A stretch of DNA of 64,000 nt from Pseudoscleropodium purum (GCA_963969395.1 OZ017796.1:9736501-9800500); one strand, 5' to 3'. Shown: positions 1-12,634, counted from the stretch's first letter. The notes: generated from the letters alone by a model not told the origin. Numbers and translations: made by a program.

Positions 1-706
1 TTATTCTTGTTGCTAAGCTATTGTCAATCAATACTTAGAATGTAGAACAATTTCTATTGTTCATTTATTGTTCAACAAACTATTGAATGTGAAGCAATTC
101 TTATTGTTCACAAACTATTCAACAATATTATAATGGGGAGTACTATTCACCCTACTATTCAACAATATCCTAATTGGAAATTGGATTGAAAACATTATCC
201 TATACATGCACTACTCACACAATACAATATGGTAAAAATGCAATTCAATTCATTCTAGTATTCTACATTGATTCATTCCTACACTATAGCTCATACTTTG
301 TCATCTTCTTGTCTACATTTTTTTGAGAGGAGTTTAACTAGCATCTAATATTCACTACACACAATTACTATAAATATGACCAACAATGACTTTAACAATA
401 AAAATTTGAAGCCCACTTACATATGTGAAAGATGAGAGGACTCAAGCTCCTCATTGCCATGGTATGCCATCTTTCCAATAGGGGGCTTGTGAATTTGATT
501 CTTGGCCATATTGTACATGTGTACACATTGGTTACTCTACATAACAATACGTTCTAGTGCATTTTTGGCTCATTTTACAGCAAAATTTTTAACTTCACTA
601 CAAGGTGAAATGATTTTAGTGAGGTAAAAAATATCATAAAATGAACTTGTGACACATGCTAAAATGTGACAAACTTGACCCAACACTTGACTCGGGTCTT
701 AAATTC
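1..706. other. AT-rich intergenic DNA, nothing recognised
   Basis: No coding frame of useful length, RNA gene or clear repeat terminus was seen. The first 200 bases hold loosely repeated words such as ACTATTCAACAATAT and TATTGTTCA, which look like simple-sequence drift rather than a defined array. Confidence 0.5.
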
Positions 707-1610
707 TTAATCCTTTTGGTCCCAGGGCCTTTTTCATCAAAAGAACACTCAAAACTACCATTTTCTATATTATAAAGAGATAAAATAACAGAATATTATT
801 TTTGTAAATATATAATTGTAGGATTGTGCATTAATCTAGGATAATAACGTGTGGAGTAAATTTCAAAAACTTTGATCATGTAGATTGTAAGATATTTGCA
901 TTTCAAGTGAAGAAAGCAAGTTTACACCTTGCGTAATTAGATTATAAGACTTTTATTCTTCTTGACTTAAAGTTTTGCATTATAAATTTTATGACAAATA
1001 ATTGATTTGAAAGTATAGGAAGAAAATTCATAAAAAACTTGATTTTCATTCTTTAAAAGAAATTGGTAGAAGTAAATACAAGATAGAATGAAAATTGAAT
1101 TCATTAATAGCTCTTAGATGGAATTGAAAACACAATAATTTCCTTTTGTGAGATTGATCTAGAAAGCAAAATTAACCATGTAGAAATTTTTGTTTTGAAG
1201 AATTGTGAAAATTGAAATTTAAAAATTAATCCTATAAGTTATTTTTGAAGAAGATTCTGTAATTGCCCCCAAAACAAGACTTTCTATTACTTTCTCATCA
1301 CAAGGCCAAATAGAATGAATCAAATATTTTCACATGGACAATAGTATTTTCTATGAGAAAAAAATTAATTTAATTTTGAGTTTTGGTGATTTTTTGTATG
1401 TTGCTTGGCAAACTCCATTTTGAAATTAGGGTGGCACAACTTTTATTTCCATACACTAATTGAAATTTAAAAATTATATTCCCATAAAGCTAATGAGTTT
1501 TTCTATCTTGAAAAGAAATTTCAAAATATTTTGTCAAGATTTAAGACCATAAAAACTTATCTAAACCTTCAAATATCCTATGAGGGGACACTTGAGATTT
1601 TAGGGGTTAA
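707..1610 (+). mobile_element. TTAA-bounded non-autonomous element, subfamily V, copy 1
   Basis: TTAA at 707-710 is followed by TCCTTTTGGTCCCAGGGCC, and the element ends TTTTAGGGG-TTAA at 1607-1610. It shares its first part (actcaaaactaccat, then a line reading catgtagattg) and its end with the copies at 56288 and, inverted, 39363. The interior is AT-rich and non-coding. It shares a 5' module with the A subfamily (2017, 21005, 44262) and then diverges. TTAA flanks with C-rich termini fit a piggyBac-type target signature; that class is inference because no transposase is in the window. Confidence 0.6.
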
Positions 1611-2016
1611 GATCACATTTGCAAATTATTTTGTGTAGTGAAGTAGTTGGTCTTTCAAGACCAAGTTTACACTAGTGAAGGAAAAGGTTGTCTTCTTCAA
1701 TCTAAGACTTTGCATTACCAAAAGCTAATCTAAGAGAGTTTGGGTGGCTTTCTTATTTGAAAACAAAGCTAGCACTACAAGGATAGAGCTTCTTCTAGTA
1801 TGCAACTATTTTACTTTATTTATTTATTTACTTTATCCTTTTTAATTTTTAATTTAGTTATTTTTTAACATAAAAGACTTTAATACTGTATGTGAAGGTC
1901 TGATTTGGCAATCACATGCCAAAATTGAATTTCCAAGTCATAATCTCAGGGGGATTACATCACCTCACACCATTCATAAGAAGATGTGTGATACTTTTTT
2001 TTTTCACAAAAACACC
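1611..2016. other. AT-rich spacer between two TTAA elements
   Basis: Low-complexity T-rich DNA with a TTTA-type run near 1810-1830. The words at 1888-1960 (gaaggtctgatttgg, then caccattcat) recur near 11838-11930, so part of this spacer is itself a dispersed repeat. No gene is visible. Confidence 0.4.
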
Positions 2017-2950
2017 TTAATCCCTAAAGTTCCTTGACTATGTTTTCATCAAAAATGCTCCAAAGCTTCTATTTATAAGACAAGTATCAAAAAAAAATTT
2101 AAAATTTTTTTGGGCACATTCAACCGTAGAATCTTGTAGTATGATAGTTTTAGAGGATGTGAAAAAAAATTCAAAAATTTCCACCATGTAGATTGCAAGA
2201 TATTAGCATTTGAATTTTCAAAAAGCCTTTTTTGAACCCTACAAAAAACCAGGCAGCTGCACTTCACAAGGTCACATTTATATGAAAAAATGTTCAAAAT
2301 GGTTGCAATTCTTTAGATTCATTCTTCTAGGCAAGTTTGATACATGCTTGAAAAATTTCAGATCATTTGGAATCGTACAACATAAAGGAAAAAAATAGTA
2401 AGTACAAAGAAGTGGAGAATGAATCAAAATACTAAATTGTTAATAATTTGGTTTTGGAATTGACAAATGCCAATCTCAATGGTTGTAATGTTGTAATAAA
2501 CAATCTTCACCTTATTTTTCTAATTTTTTTCCAAAAACATTGAAAATTGAGTTCAATAAAGAAACTTCAAAGTATATTTTGGAGTACAGAATCCATGACT
2601 GCCCGCAAACTAAAACACCTCATAACTTTTGACTCATTGATTAAAATGGAATGATTCAGAGCTTTTTATGTATATATAAATCCAAAAAATCAATTTCAAA
2701 TTTTTGTTTTTGGAAAAAAGTGTTTTTTTAGATCTACCCAAACTATCCAAGTTGAGAAATAAACTACATATTAGGTCATAGCTTTTGACTCATATTTCCA
2801 AATGTCTTGAATTTTAGTGCATACGAAAGGTATTCCTTGTCCACACCTTCTATTAAAACTTTGGCCAAAAATATGGAAATCTCCGCTCACATGCACTTGC
2901 CCAAAAAATTTATGTTGCCAAAAAACGCACCTTGATCCTTTAGGGGTTAA
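2017..2950 (+). mobile_element. TTAA-bounded non-autonomous element, subfamily A, copy 1
   Basis: Left end TTAA-TCCCTAAAG (2017-2029), right end CCTTTAGGGG-TTAA (to 2950), giving matched termini inside TTAA duplications. Internal landmarks shared with the other A copies, in order: gattgcaagatattagcatt, the gcagctgcacttcac block, gaaaattgagttcaataaa, cataacttttgactcattga, and a 3' gttgccaaaaa block. The interior has stops in all frames and no transposase. This is the best-preserved copy and a good reference for the family. Confidence 0.72.
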
Positions 2951-3059
2951 TTTATATTGAATTTGACCTTACCATATGTAAGATATTTAGTTCAAGGTAA
3001 ATAGACAATCAATATGAATTTACTATTAATTTTCTATCTATTGTACAGTACATTAGGTA

Positions 3060-3360
3060 GTACAATATGGACCAGGCTAAGTTGACCCTCTTATTGCAGC
3101 TGGGGTGAATTGCCCCCCTCGCTCATCTCTGATAAAAGAACTCTGAAATATTTTATTTGCTACACATGATAAAATATGCAAATTTTGAATCCATATTTAC
3201 AATTAGAGACCCTAAATTAGTTAGAAGAGGTAGAGGATAAATTAATGAGGTACTAAATAGGGGGTCATTTTTTTACATGTAGTCTTAGAATGACTTGGAA
3301 GGACAAGCAAGGGGTCAATTCTCCCCAACTCTCATTGCCCCCAATTTATAGTAGTTTGAT
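3060..3360 (+). repeat. Dispersed repeat D, copy 1
   Basis: The stretch from TTGACCCTCTT through gaattgcccccctcgctcat to caaggggtcaattctcccc matches, in inverted orientation, the segment at 12640-12890 (ttgcccccc, gggggcctct, gcaaatatgaattcaaa). Its ends, TTGACC and GGTCAA, resemble decayed termini of an inverted-repeat element. Class unknown. Confidence 0.5.
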
Positions 3361-3599
3361 CTAAAAGTTTCTATACTCTAAAAGAGATCATGACATGTGT
3401 AGAGGTACATTTTGTTTTATTCTATATATCAATAGTGTATGTTTGACAAGGTGGTCTCTTTTAGTGACCATTGCGTTTCAACTTAAAAAGTTCCTAATTA
3501 ATTCTATGAAGGTTCAAGAAATATGAAACAACTTGAGTTAGACGCCAGTTCTATTTTTCTTTCTACAAAAATTTATTGAAAATTGTTTCAAGGATTTTA

Positions 3600-4040
3600 T
3601 CTTCCCCGCGAAGGCAATCAACTCTTAAATGGTCACTTTAAGAGCAAACTACCTTACCTTCACAAAGAACATTGGGATTTTCTTATTTGTAACACATGAA
3701 ATTAATTAGGAGAGGTGAAGAAATACAAAAATATGTGACATTAAAAGAGGGCATTGAGTTTTTAAATTTATACTTGACTAGAGCAATGAGCAGGTCAATC
3801 CTCCTTGGTCAGGGAGAATGGATCCCTCTATTGTACCCTTGGAGGGTAAATGTCAAAATTACCCCCTATTTTAGCCCCTTAAATTAAAAATTTTACTCCA
3901 TCCCTATGAATTGGGGGGTCTTTAAATGCAAATATGAATTCAGAATTTGCAAATTTTATCATATATAGCAAATAAAACATTTCAGTGTTTTCTACAAGGG
4001 TAAAACATGGGGCAATAGTTGGGTCAACCCTCCCTGGCCT
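3600..4040 (-). repeat. Dispersed repeat D, copy 2
   Basis: Contains the recurring words taccccctattttagcccctt, aattggggggtctttaaatg, gcaaatatgaattcag and cagtgttttctacaagggta, also found at 12700-13100 and 13800-13920. Orientation is opposite to the copy at 3060. No coding capacity. Confidence 0.45.
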
Positions 4041-4107
4041 CCAAGTTTGTCGATAAACAATTCCCTATCCCCACTAGGTCAATAATATGAAACCGTATTA
4101 TTATTAC

Positions 4108-4342
4108 TGACCCGACAGGCAGAACAACGAAGCCACGAAGGTGCCGGGGGAAAACATGGGAACAGTGCACCGAGAACGTGGGAACGGAGATATAGGCTTT
4201 CATTCAGTTTAGTGGTTCTGTTCTTAGTATTTTACTCCGTAACTTACTATATCTCTGTTTTGGCTCAGTAGGACTGGATGAGACCGAACGGAGATGCTGA
4301 CCATTCTGACTCAGCTCTGCTTCTGTTCACATTGACCCGACA
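4108..4342. other. GC-richer insert flanked by TGACCCGACA direct repeats
   Basis: A 10-base direct repeat, TGACCCGACA, lies at 4108-4117 and 4333-4342. The 215 bases between are clearly GC-richer than their surroundings (gtgccgggggaaaacatggg, gaccgaacggagatgctg). Long direct repeats around a foreign-looking segment suggest an insertion or a pair of short repeats. There is no open frame of note and no known class. Confidence 0.35.
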
Positions 4343-4504
4343 TGTCCCCTCTAAAATTAGTTAGTAACTTAGAGCATCCTTATTAGTCCTAAACGGTAAG
4401 TTTAAGGTAGAAGGTCCATAAACCGACTATTTAAGAGCTGGGTCTGATTTCTGAGAGGTGAAACTTCATTAAATATTTTTTTTGAGTAAATTTTCCTTGA
4501 AAGA

Positions 4505-4735
4505 CATGTAGAATTGGCATCTAACTCAAGTCATTTCATATTTTTTTGAGCTTTGTGGAATTAGTTATGAAATTTTGAAGCTCAAGTGGTATAGGGTTCT
4601 AATAATGTTCACTTCCTAAAATGTACATTGTTTGTACATATCTGACAGCTACAAAAAGCAACATGTACATGCAGTGTACATTTAAGGAGGTGGATGCTTT
4701 TAGAACATGTGTGCTTTTAGAACCTCCTACCTATA
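4505..4735 (+). repeat. Dispersed repeat C, copy 1
   Basis: Shared words: gaattggcatctaactcaag, tggaattagttatgaa, ttgaagctcaagtgg, aaaatgtacattgtttgtac, gcttttagaac. The same order appears at 18515, 20770 and, split by an insertion, at 46440-48120. It is about 230 bp and non-coding. Confidence 0.55.
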
Positions 4736-5036
4736 TGGCACTCCAATTGTATTTCTAACTTTTTGAATCTTTTTGAATAGTGTATAATTTGAATCTGAAA
4801 TTTGTATAATTAGAACTGTGTCCCAAAGCCCTTTGAGTAGGGACAAAAAAATTCAAATTCAGACATTAGACAACCACTTTAAAAGTAAGGTAAAAGTCAC
4901 AAATTATAGATGTCTTGTCAAATAATGGTTACTAGAGCAAAGTATTGAATCTTTATACATTAGCAACAAATATTTACATAATGTAAAATGTCGAAAAATT
5001 AGTGAAGGTCAACCTAATCTCACTATTCAATGTAAC

Positions 5037-5951
5037 TTAACCCTTCAAAGACCAAATTTCATTTTTTGGGATGTATAGAATTTTTGGGTAGGCCATTGTA
5101 AATGAAAATTTGCATATTTTAGGTTGAAGTTTTAATAGAAGGTGTGGACGAGGAATGTCTTTCATATGCAATAAATTTCATGACATTTGGAATTAGGAAT
5201 CAAATGTTATAGCCTAATATGTTACTTTTTTCCATAATTGGGCGGTTAGGGCAGATTAGGAAAAATCACTTTTTTCAAAAAACAAAATTTGAAATTGGTT
5301 TTCTAAACTTATATATACAAGGAAAGCTTTGAATTATTCTATTTTGATCAATGAATCAAAAGTTATGAAGACTTTTTGTTTGTGGGTAGTTAGGAACTTC
5401 CACTCTAAAATAAACTTTGAAATCCTTTATCTTACCTAATTTTCAATATTTTTGAAAAAAATAAAATCTTAGGATGTAAATTGTTTATTTCAGAATTTCA
5501 ACCATTGGAATTGGCATTTTTCAATTCCATATTTTAATTCTTGATAATTCAGTATTTTGAATTATTCTCTACTACTACCTACTTACTATTTTTTTCCTAT
5601 ATGTTGTACTATTCCAAATGATCTGAAAATTTTCAAGCATTTGGAAAACTTGTTTAGGAAAAAGAATCCAAAGAAGCACCATCATTTTGATCATTTTTTC
5701 ATAGAAAAGTGAGCTTGTGAAGTGCAGCTGCCTGGATTTTTGCAGGGTTGAAAAAATGTTTTTGGTGAATTTGAATGCTTATATCTTAAAATCCACACGG
5801 TGAAATTTTCTGAAATTCTTACCACATATTTTCAAGTCATCATACTACAAGATCCTACGATTACATATGCCAAAAATTTACTAGTTGTACTAAAAATGGC
5901 AGTTTTAGAGCGCTTTTGGTAAATACATAGTTATGGAATTTTAGGAGTTAA
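5037..5951 (-). mobile_element. TTAA-bounded non-autonomous element, subfamily A, copy 2 (inverted)
   Basis: Left TTAA-CCCTTCAAAGACCA (5037), right TTTTAGGAG-TTAA (to 5951). Internal blocks are the reverse complement of the A consensus: gttatgaagacttttt, tgttgtactattcc, gtgaagtgcagctgcctgg, then ctacaagatcctacgatt. It is 915 bp including both TTAA copies. Slight decay of the terminal C and G runs is the only difference from copy 1. Confidence 0.68.
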
Positions 5952-6149
5952 GACCAATGAAAATGGATATTGTTCTTGTTGAAAGACAAATGATTTTCCA
6001 TTGAGTGATGTTAGCTTGTAAGTGTTCCAACTAGAGATTGTTTAAAAAAATTTATTACATATCAGAAAGTATGGGTAGTAGAGTGGGGAAATAGGTGAAC
6101 TATTCCACCTAGAATCCCCCCTTGCTCTCTTAAAAAAATTAATTAATTT

Positions 6150-6500
6150 TTTGCAAAAAGAAACAATAAATAATAATAAATAATAAAAACACTAGTATAG
6201 ACCTAGAGTGGGCCTAGGACTACTTTGGTATCCTATATCTCAAATGAAAGAGAATAAACAAGTAATGAGTTGGAACTAGACTAATCATGTTTAAAACAAG
6301 ATTTGTGTTCAAAACACAATTTTAGACCTCATTTAGAAATAGTAGCATAACTTTCTTCAAAAATCCTTGAACTAGATAAATATTTGAAGTAAAATTAAAT
6401 CTTATATCCAAAAATACATTTGTAATTTAGAGACTCCAATCAAAATTTAAGAACAAATGGTTTACAAAGGAGTTTAGAAATTGTTAGAAAAAATGTCTCT
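6150..6500. repeat. Possible decayed left half of a foldback element G
   Basis: The words ttttagacctcatttagaaatagt, gactccaatcaaaattta and, about 700 bases on at 7190, ggaggatctaaatt resemble the arms of the foldback element at 38170-38770. The Harbinger-like element at 6506 would then sit in its loop. The match is partial, so this is tentative. Confidence 0.3.
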
Positions 6501-6505
6501 TCTAA

Positions 6506-6908
6506 GAGCATCACCACCCATTTATGGCCAAGCTCTTGGGCCACGGTTTGGATGGGGCCAACTAAGAAAAGTGAGCCACCCATTCAAGGGCAAGGGACAA
6601 AAAGAGACCGGTGCCTCCAAAACTCCTCTCCAAACACTAAAAGAGCATCCCTGCCCCTGCCCCATTATGCTTTGACTTTTGCTTGATTTTGTTGGATTTG
6701 TTGGTTTGTGAGCTATTTCTTGCAATTTTGTAATCAACTCACATGTTGATTGGTTCTTTATATAGCAAATCATTAATGCTTGCAATTGTCTTACTTTGGC
6801 GTGTCCTTGAGGGCAATGATGGGTGGCAAATGGACTTAGCCTAAGAGCTTTAGGGCTCAGCAATTCCATTTCCCTAGCCTTGTTTGGAGGGAATGGGTGG
6901 CAATGCTC
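6506..6908. mobile_element. PIF/Harbinger-like non-autonomous element E1
   Basis: TAA at 6503-6505 and again at 6909-6911 flank termini GAGCATCACCACCC and GGGTGGCAATGCTC, imperfect inverted repeats of about 14 bases. A 3-bp TAA/TTA duplication with GAGCAT-type termini is the usual look of plant PIF/Harbinger MITEs (family knowledge). It is 403 bp and GC-richer than its surroundings. The open frames across it have no recognisable product. Confidence 0.6.
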
Positions 6909-6911
6909 TAA

Positions 6912-7776
6912 TCCCTCTGTAAACTTTGTTCCATTAGGGGAGATTTGAGGGCAATAACAGCCCATTTCAGGCAAATTCTCCTGTAGTGAAAGGTACAATT
7001 AGTTGTCAATAAAAATTAATTCTTAAAATGCAAAAGAAAGTTGAAATTTTTTGAATTTTTTTTTGGAGGAAAATGACATAGCACTCACTAGCCACATCAA
7101 ACTACATTGTTGGCTGCATTTACAACATTTTGGGGACTGGGCAACTCGCAGTCTTGTTTTGGCCTAAAAAATCTTCTAATGACGTATATATTCATTGGAG
7201 GATCTAAATTACAAATGGATTTTGGCAGTAAAAGTTAGTTGAATTTTACATATTTTCTTAGTCTTGTTTTAAAAAAAATGATTCTACAATGCTTAAATAA
7301 GGTTGGAAATTTTGCTACACAATTACTACATGAGTGGTCAAGCTCTTATCTTCAATTATCCTACACAATTTGAAAGCTATCAAAAAATAACATATTTCAC
7401 TAAGAAACAACTTATCCACCCTTATTTCTCTCTAAATGTTGATAAAGGACCTTGTTCATTTTGCCATCAAAAATTTCTTTGATGATACTATAGACTAGAG
7501 ATGGAAAATGATGGATTGATATTTGATTCAAAATATTAAATTTTCAACAATACCTCACTTTAGCTTCTATTTAATTTGGGTTTATAGTCATTAAAATGTT
7601 GGCTTCACTTATTCCAATTATTTTCTACCCAATTTGATAGGTGCATGGAGTACATACCAAATACACTATGTTCAAACTAGTCATTAAAAATTATTATTAT
7701 TTTTAAAAAATATTTGTTGATTTATGTAGAATAATTTTTCATCTTTCAATTATAGAATTACACCATTTTTTCAAAA
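6912..7776. other. AT-rich spacer, nothing recognised
   Basis: Apart from the possible foldback half near 7190, this stretch shows only AT-rich low-complexity DNA with no coding frame or RNA gene. Confidence 0.4.
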
Positions 7777-8681
7777 TTATCCCCTAAAGTTCTTTGATGT
7801 CTAAAAGTTCAAAATTTCTTCAAAACACTCATATCTATAGCAAGGCTAAAGTATTCTTCAATATTTATTTCCTAACAAATCCAACCATGGTATCTAATTT
7901 GTTCAAGTACATCCTCACAAAAATTTAGAATGAAAATCCACACTAATTGATGCAATGTGCCTAGACTTCCAAATTTAGGCTTTTCTATCATTTCTAAAAA
8001 GTAAATTCTTGTCTTTCATTATTTTTGGGAAAAAAACATAGATGTACCATAATTTGTGCATTTTAGTCAATATTTCATAAATGGATTGAAAATATTTGAA
8101 AAAAGATTAACCAAAAAAACTTTCATACTTTATCTTGAAGAAAATTATGAAATGGAAGGTAGAACTTGATGAAAGAAAAAGCTAAACTGCTACAAACTTT
8201 TACAAAAATTGTAAAAATGATCAAATCTCAATGGTGAGAATGTTCTAATAAACAATGGATATGATTCTTTTTGTTTCTATTTGAATAGTTTCAAAATTCA
8301 AATAAAAAAAGACTTTAATTGTTTTTTCTATCTTCATTGCTTGCAAAATAAATCTTTTTCTAACCTTCATTTCATAATTCGGAATTGAATGGTTCAAATT
8401 TTTTTATTATATTTGTCAATCTATGCAAAGCATATAAAATTAATTAATATATTTTTTAAATGTATTTTTGTTTGAATGACCATTTTGACTTTGAAGTTTT
8501 TTTTAAACTTATAATTTTTGCTATATTTATTAGAATGATGTGAAACAAAGCTTTACATATAGTTTAGCATGATTTCATACATCTTAAATGTTTTATGCAA
8601 AAAATAAAAAATCGAAGTCAATAGAGCTTTCCCAAGTTCTCTCTAAACCCAAAGTAGTCTCTTTAGTCCTTGAAGGGTTAT
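7777..8681 (+). mobile_element. TTAA/TTAT-bounded non-autonomous element, subfamily B, copy 1
   Basis: Left TTAT-CCCCTAAAG (7777), right CCTTGAAGGG-TTAT (8681). The interior matches the element at 40449-41367 in the same orientation: aaaatttcttcaaaacactcat, acttgttcaaatacatc-like words, ttgtctttcattattttt, tgtgaaacaaagctttaca. The interior differs from subfamilies A and V although the ends match, which suggests several internal sequences moved by one set of termini. Non-coding. Confidence 0.55.
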
Positions 8682-9219
8682 GTGCCCCAATAACCAAAGT
8701 TTATTAAAAAATAATTCAAAAATTTTGGTATGTTCTTGTAATATTAATTATTGTTTTAAAAAAATATTTTTGTAGTAATGTAACATATTATCTTTGTAAA
8801 AATTCAGTTTAAGTTTAATTTGTGCTTTTAAACAAGAATTATAACATCATTAAGAAAAGTGCTCAAACCTTAGCAATCCAAAAATATGTAAAATTTTAAA
8901 AAAAGTGCACTAAGATATATTTGTAATTACATGTTTATATTTATTCAAGATTTATTCATTCTATTTGGATTTATTTATTGAAAGTTATGGAGAGTCTTGT
9001 TTTACCAACAATCAAGTCATCTTCTATAAAAATAATTTTTAGCATTTAAAAAATGTCCATTTTACAAAATAAAATAGTCCAAAGAATTAGACTACTATTG
9101 CTTGGCAATGCTAGTACAATCACACTATATTTTCAATGAAAATATGTATTTCTTTTTAGTTTTAATACTTTTATCTTGCAACCTAAACAATCAAAGCTTT
9201 TAAATATTTGATGTACATT

Positions 9220-9810
9220 AAGGTCTAGCTCATTTACGAATTTTTCAGACCAGGCTCACTAGAAATTTCAGCAACTTCAAGAAGCTCTAGCGTACTCAAA
9301 AATGAATCAATTTTGAAATTTCAAATTGCATTGGAATCACATTGAAGTCTAATTCAACTTAATAACAAGTGGAAAATAAATAATGTAAAATCATATTACA
9401 AGTTGGATTGATTTTTCACACTATCTCCCATTACATAGAAGATAGTGAAAGCCTTCTTGCATTAGGGTAAAGAAAAAATAAAAAGTGATACAAAATTTTC
9501 AAGTGACATGTGATCAAGTGTCTCAAAAGCAATTGTGAAGATTCATTTCCAATATGTACCTTAAATTATAAGTTTTAATTTTCACAAATGGTGGTAACAC
9601 CAAATGGGAGATAGTGTATAAAGAACATCAAATTATTTGTATGATTTTCAATTACATATGTGCATTTGTAATGGTGGTAAAGTAGAATTTAGTGTGATTC
9701 CAATGCAAATTGAAATTTGAAATTCCATTCATATATGAGTGCACACAAGCCTCCCAAAGTTATCCAAATTTTTAGCAGGATTCAGAATTCGTAAATGAGC
9801 TGCACCTGAC
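9220..9810. mobile_element. Foldback element with 8-bp target duplication (hAT-like size)
   Basis: TGTACATT occurs at 9212-9219 and 9811-9818. Between them the two halves are inverted copies: agctcatttacgaatt on the left pairs with aattcgtaaatgagct on the right, and ttttgaaatttcaaattgca pairs with gcaaattgaaatttgaaatt. The inner pair cactatctcccatt / aatgggagatagtg lies close to the loop. An 8-bp duplication is typical of hAT elements; the foldback shape explains the pairing. No protein is encoded. Confidence 0.6.
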
Positions 9811-9818
9811 TGTACATT

Positions 9819-11082
9819 TTCATATTAGTCCAATGCAAGATCCTATAGTTGTACTTTTCTTTAAAATAATTTTCTTATCATTTGAATGTTTGCAATACAA
9901 TTGGCAATTTAAGAGACTTCCTTGTAAAACATTATCATTGAATTTGTTGGGATTGAAAATTGAAGGTACTTAAAATTTTATTATTTTAAAATATTTATTT
10001 ATAAGAAGAATTTCAAATATAGAAAGGACCAATGTGTCTAATTGTTTTTGAAAAAAATCATAAAAGTGTGACCTTATAAGATAAACAGAGAATATTCAAT
10101 TGCAAGTGTAATGTTTTTTAGTGGATGAAATTGTCATAACTCTCCAAAATGAAATGTATACATGCAAACACCTCTTTTTTTTTAAAGAACATTGTAAAAT
10201 TCAAAAAAACATAATTATATGGGAGTTTTGATGTTGCACTTCATTTTACCTTCATGATCTTGTAGATGAATTGAGGTTGTAAAGAAATGCATTATTTTTG
10301 GTAGTTTTCCTTGGATTTGATTGATAATAGAAAGGGAATTAGAGATTCCCTCAATTTATAGTAGTAAAATGTGCAATTCAAAGAACTAATTGTAAATGTA
10401 TATTCAAAATTGACTTTAGGTTCCCACATATATAATAGAAGTACATGATTATGCTTGCTCCGCTAATTCTCTCAAGAAGGGGTCTATTGAAATGTTGCCA
10501 ATATATGTCCATGTGAAATGCCTTCAACTTTTTACGAGATGGAATACAATTGTAAAGTAACATGACCACTTGTAAATAATTTAGGATGGCTTTTTGAAGA
10601 AGATTCAAATATGCAACTTTATACAAGTTTTTTTTTAATAAAGCAATAGTCTTACACAAAGGACCACTAATATTGTATTTTAGAGAGAGTGTCAGTCCTT
10701 CTAATACATAAATATGAGGTGTTGTGCCTTCTAAAAAACCATCAAGAAGATACTTTAAGTTTTTTCAAATCTTCATTTTGAAAATTCACATAAATTACAA
10801 AAACTATCCAAAATTTATGATTTTCATTTGTCTAAAAGTTTTGAAAAAAAAAAAATTGTAATATTGATTTTTTCTACACATCAATTTAAGTGAACAATTA
10901 TAGATTGTTCTACCCTAATAAGCTACATGATTTACTCAAAATTTTGTAGAAGTTGGTTTCATTTACAATGTTGAAATTAGGAATTCTTAGCATACTTTAT
11001 TTTCAACTATATTCATATATAGGTCACATTGAATCCAAAAATTGACATTTTCTTTCACCTAAGAAGCAAATGCAAGAATTAG
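9819..11082. other. AT-rich intergenic DNA, nothing recognised
   Basis: A 93-codon minus-strand frame at 10378-10659 has no recognisable domain and AT-driven composition, and I do not support it as a gene. No repeat boundary was found. Confidence 0.4.
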
Positions 11083-11106
11083 TACTCCCTCCATTTCAAA
11101 ATAAAT
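11083..11106 (+). mobile_element. Stowaway-like terminus (Tc1/mariner MITE end)
   Basis: TA-CTCCCTCCATTTCAAAATAA is a close match to the well-known plant Stowaway end. Only the left end is clear; a possible eroded partner (tttggagtacta) lies near 11530. The element body cannot be delimited with confidence. Confidence 0.45.
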
Positions 11107-12634
11107 CCAAGTTTTTCAAAAAATGGCAAGATTAAGGCATGAGTTGTTTATATTTTGAAGAGATTGTATAGTTATCATAGCTTATACTAAACCCTGTTAG
11201 ATGAGAAAGAATGGAAGTCAATAGTAAAGCAACACAAGCTGAAAACATGTGAATTTATTTTGAGATTGAAGGAATAGTTTTTTTTTCTGTTGCAAGATGA
11301 TTGTATTAGAAAAATTCTAAATTCACATTTGAAATCATAGACCCCAAATGAGTAATATGGAATTGCTAATAACAAAACTAAGGTAGAGCCACCCATTACC
11401 AACATGTACTCCATTGGCAATCAATAGGATGGCTGAAATTAAAGAGAATTTGTGATTAATTTCTAACCATTAATTCTTGGTTTCCTACCATCAATTCTTT
11501 CATTCTTGTCACGACACATGTGCTTGGTTTGGAGTACTAACCGAGTAAAGAACATGTAGTCTCTTAGATATGCGGTTTTGGAATAGTCTAAGCATTGGAC
11601 ATGGGTCCCAATCAACTTTTGGTTTTCAAAATTCATACTTTAATTTCAATTCAAGCAATAAAATTACTAAATCTTTTGCAATCCTTATCATTTCTACCAA
11701 TGCACCTCTGAAAATATTTGCTTTGCCTTGCACTACTCCAAATCATATCCACAATTGCTTATTTGATTGGTTACGGATAGCTCATCTGTAATGGGGTCAA
11801 AATAGGAGACAAAAATTTCTAAATGTAATGTACACGAAGGTCTGATTTGACATTCATGTGTTGATATTGAATTCCCAAGTCAGACTCGAAAGGGTCCATG
11901 CCATTTCACACCATTCGCATGATGACATGTGGCAGTTTTTTTCCCTCAAAAATGACTAAATTATTTCAGAATCTGACCCTCTCTTAGGACACCCGGCATG
12001 GTGAAAAAAATGGAGATTTTGCACCTTACAATTTTATTTTATTTGCTAAACTTAGTATGACCAGTACAGGCCTACAGGGAGGCTATGGAGTATGTCTAAG
12101 GTTGTTGTATGCTACTTTCTGAGTACTAGGCTTTGTACCTACAGAGAGAGACCACTCGACAACTCTACTCAGTAGAGTCGAGTAGGGCCTACTGAGTTAT
12201 GAGAAATGAAATGGAATGAAACTTGGCATTTGACTCAGTCCTCGGCAACTCTTTGAAACTGGATGGGTGTATTCAAGGAAATATTTTTCTGGTGTAGGGA
12301 ATTTGATTGAAGAACTTGAAAGATCAAAAACAATTTACATTTTTTTTTGGTTAAAATTGAAATTATTTTGAATTTTTTTTCTTGAAGATTCTGTGCAACC
12401 TATTCTTATTATGTAGGCTATTGTAATTCCGACCATATGCTATGTACAAAAATAATGTAGGTGATAATTATGTACATGTGATCATTGTATGCTTTCAATG
12501 TATAGCTCTTGAATGTTTATGTAGCTCTTGTAGGTCCTGCCATACGTGAGCTGTAATGCAAACAAAGCTATGATTGGAAATAGAGCAACCTATATTGAGG
12601 AAATGGTGTGTGTGTGTGGTTGGAAATAGGTTGC
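11107..12634. other. Intergenic DNA with one short hairpin
   Basis: No gene supported. At about 12152-12183 actcgac-aa-ctctact pairs with agtagagtcgagt, a 13-base stem with a 2-base bulge, inside a slightly GC-richer patch (12050-12250). The words at 11838-11930 recur from 1888-1960. Confidence 0.4.

Noticed and set aside
6522..6998. 158-codon open frame on the minus strand
   Set aside because: It covers Harbinger-like element E1 and runs out through its right end; the translation has no domain or family look and the frame is explained by the GC-richer element.
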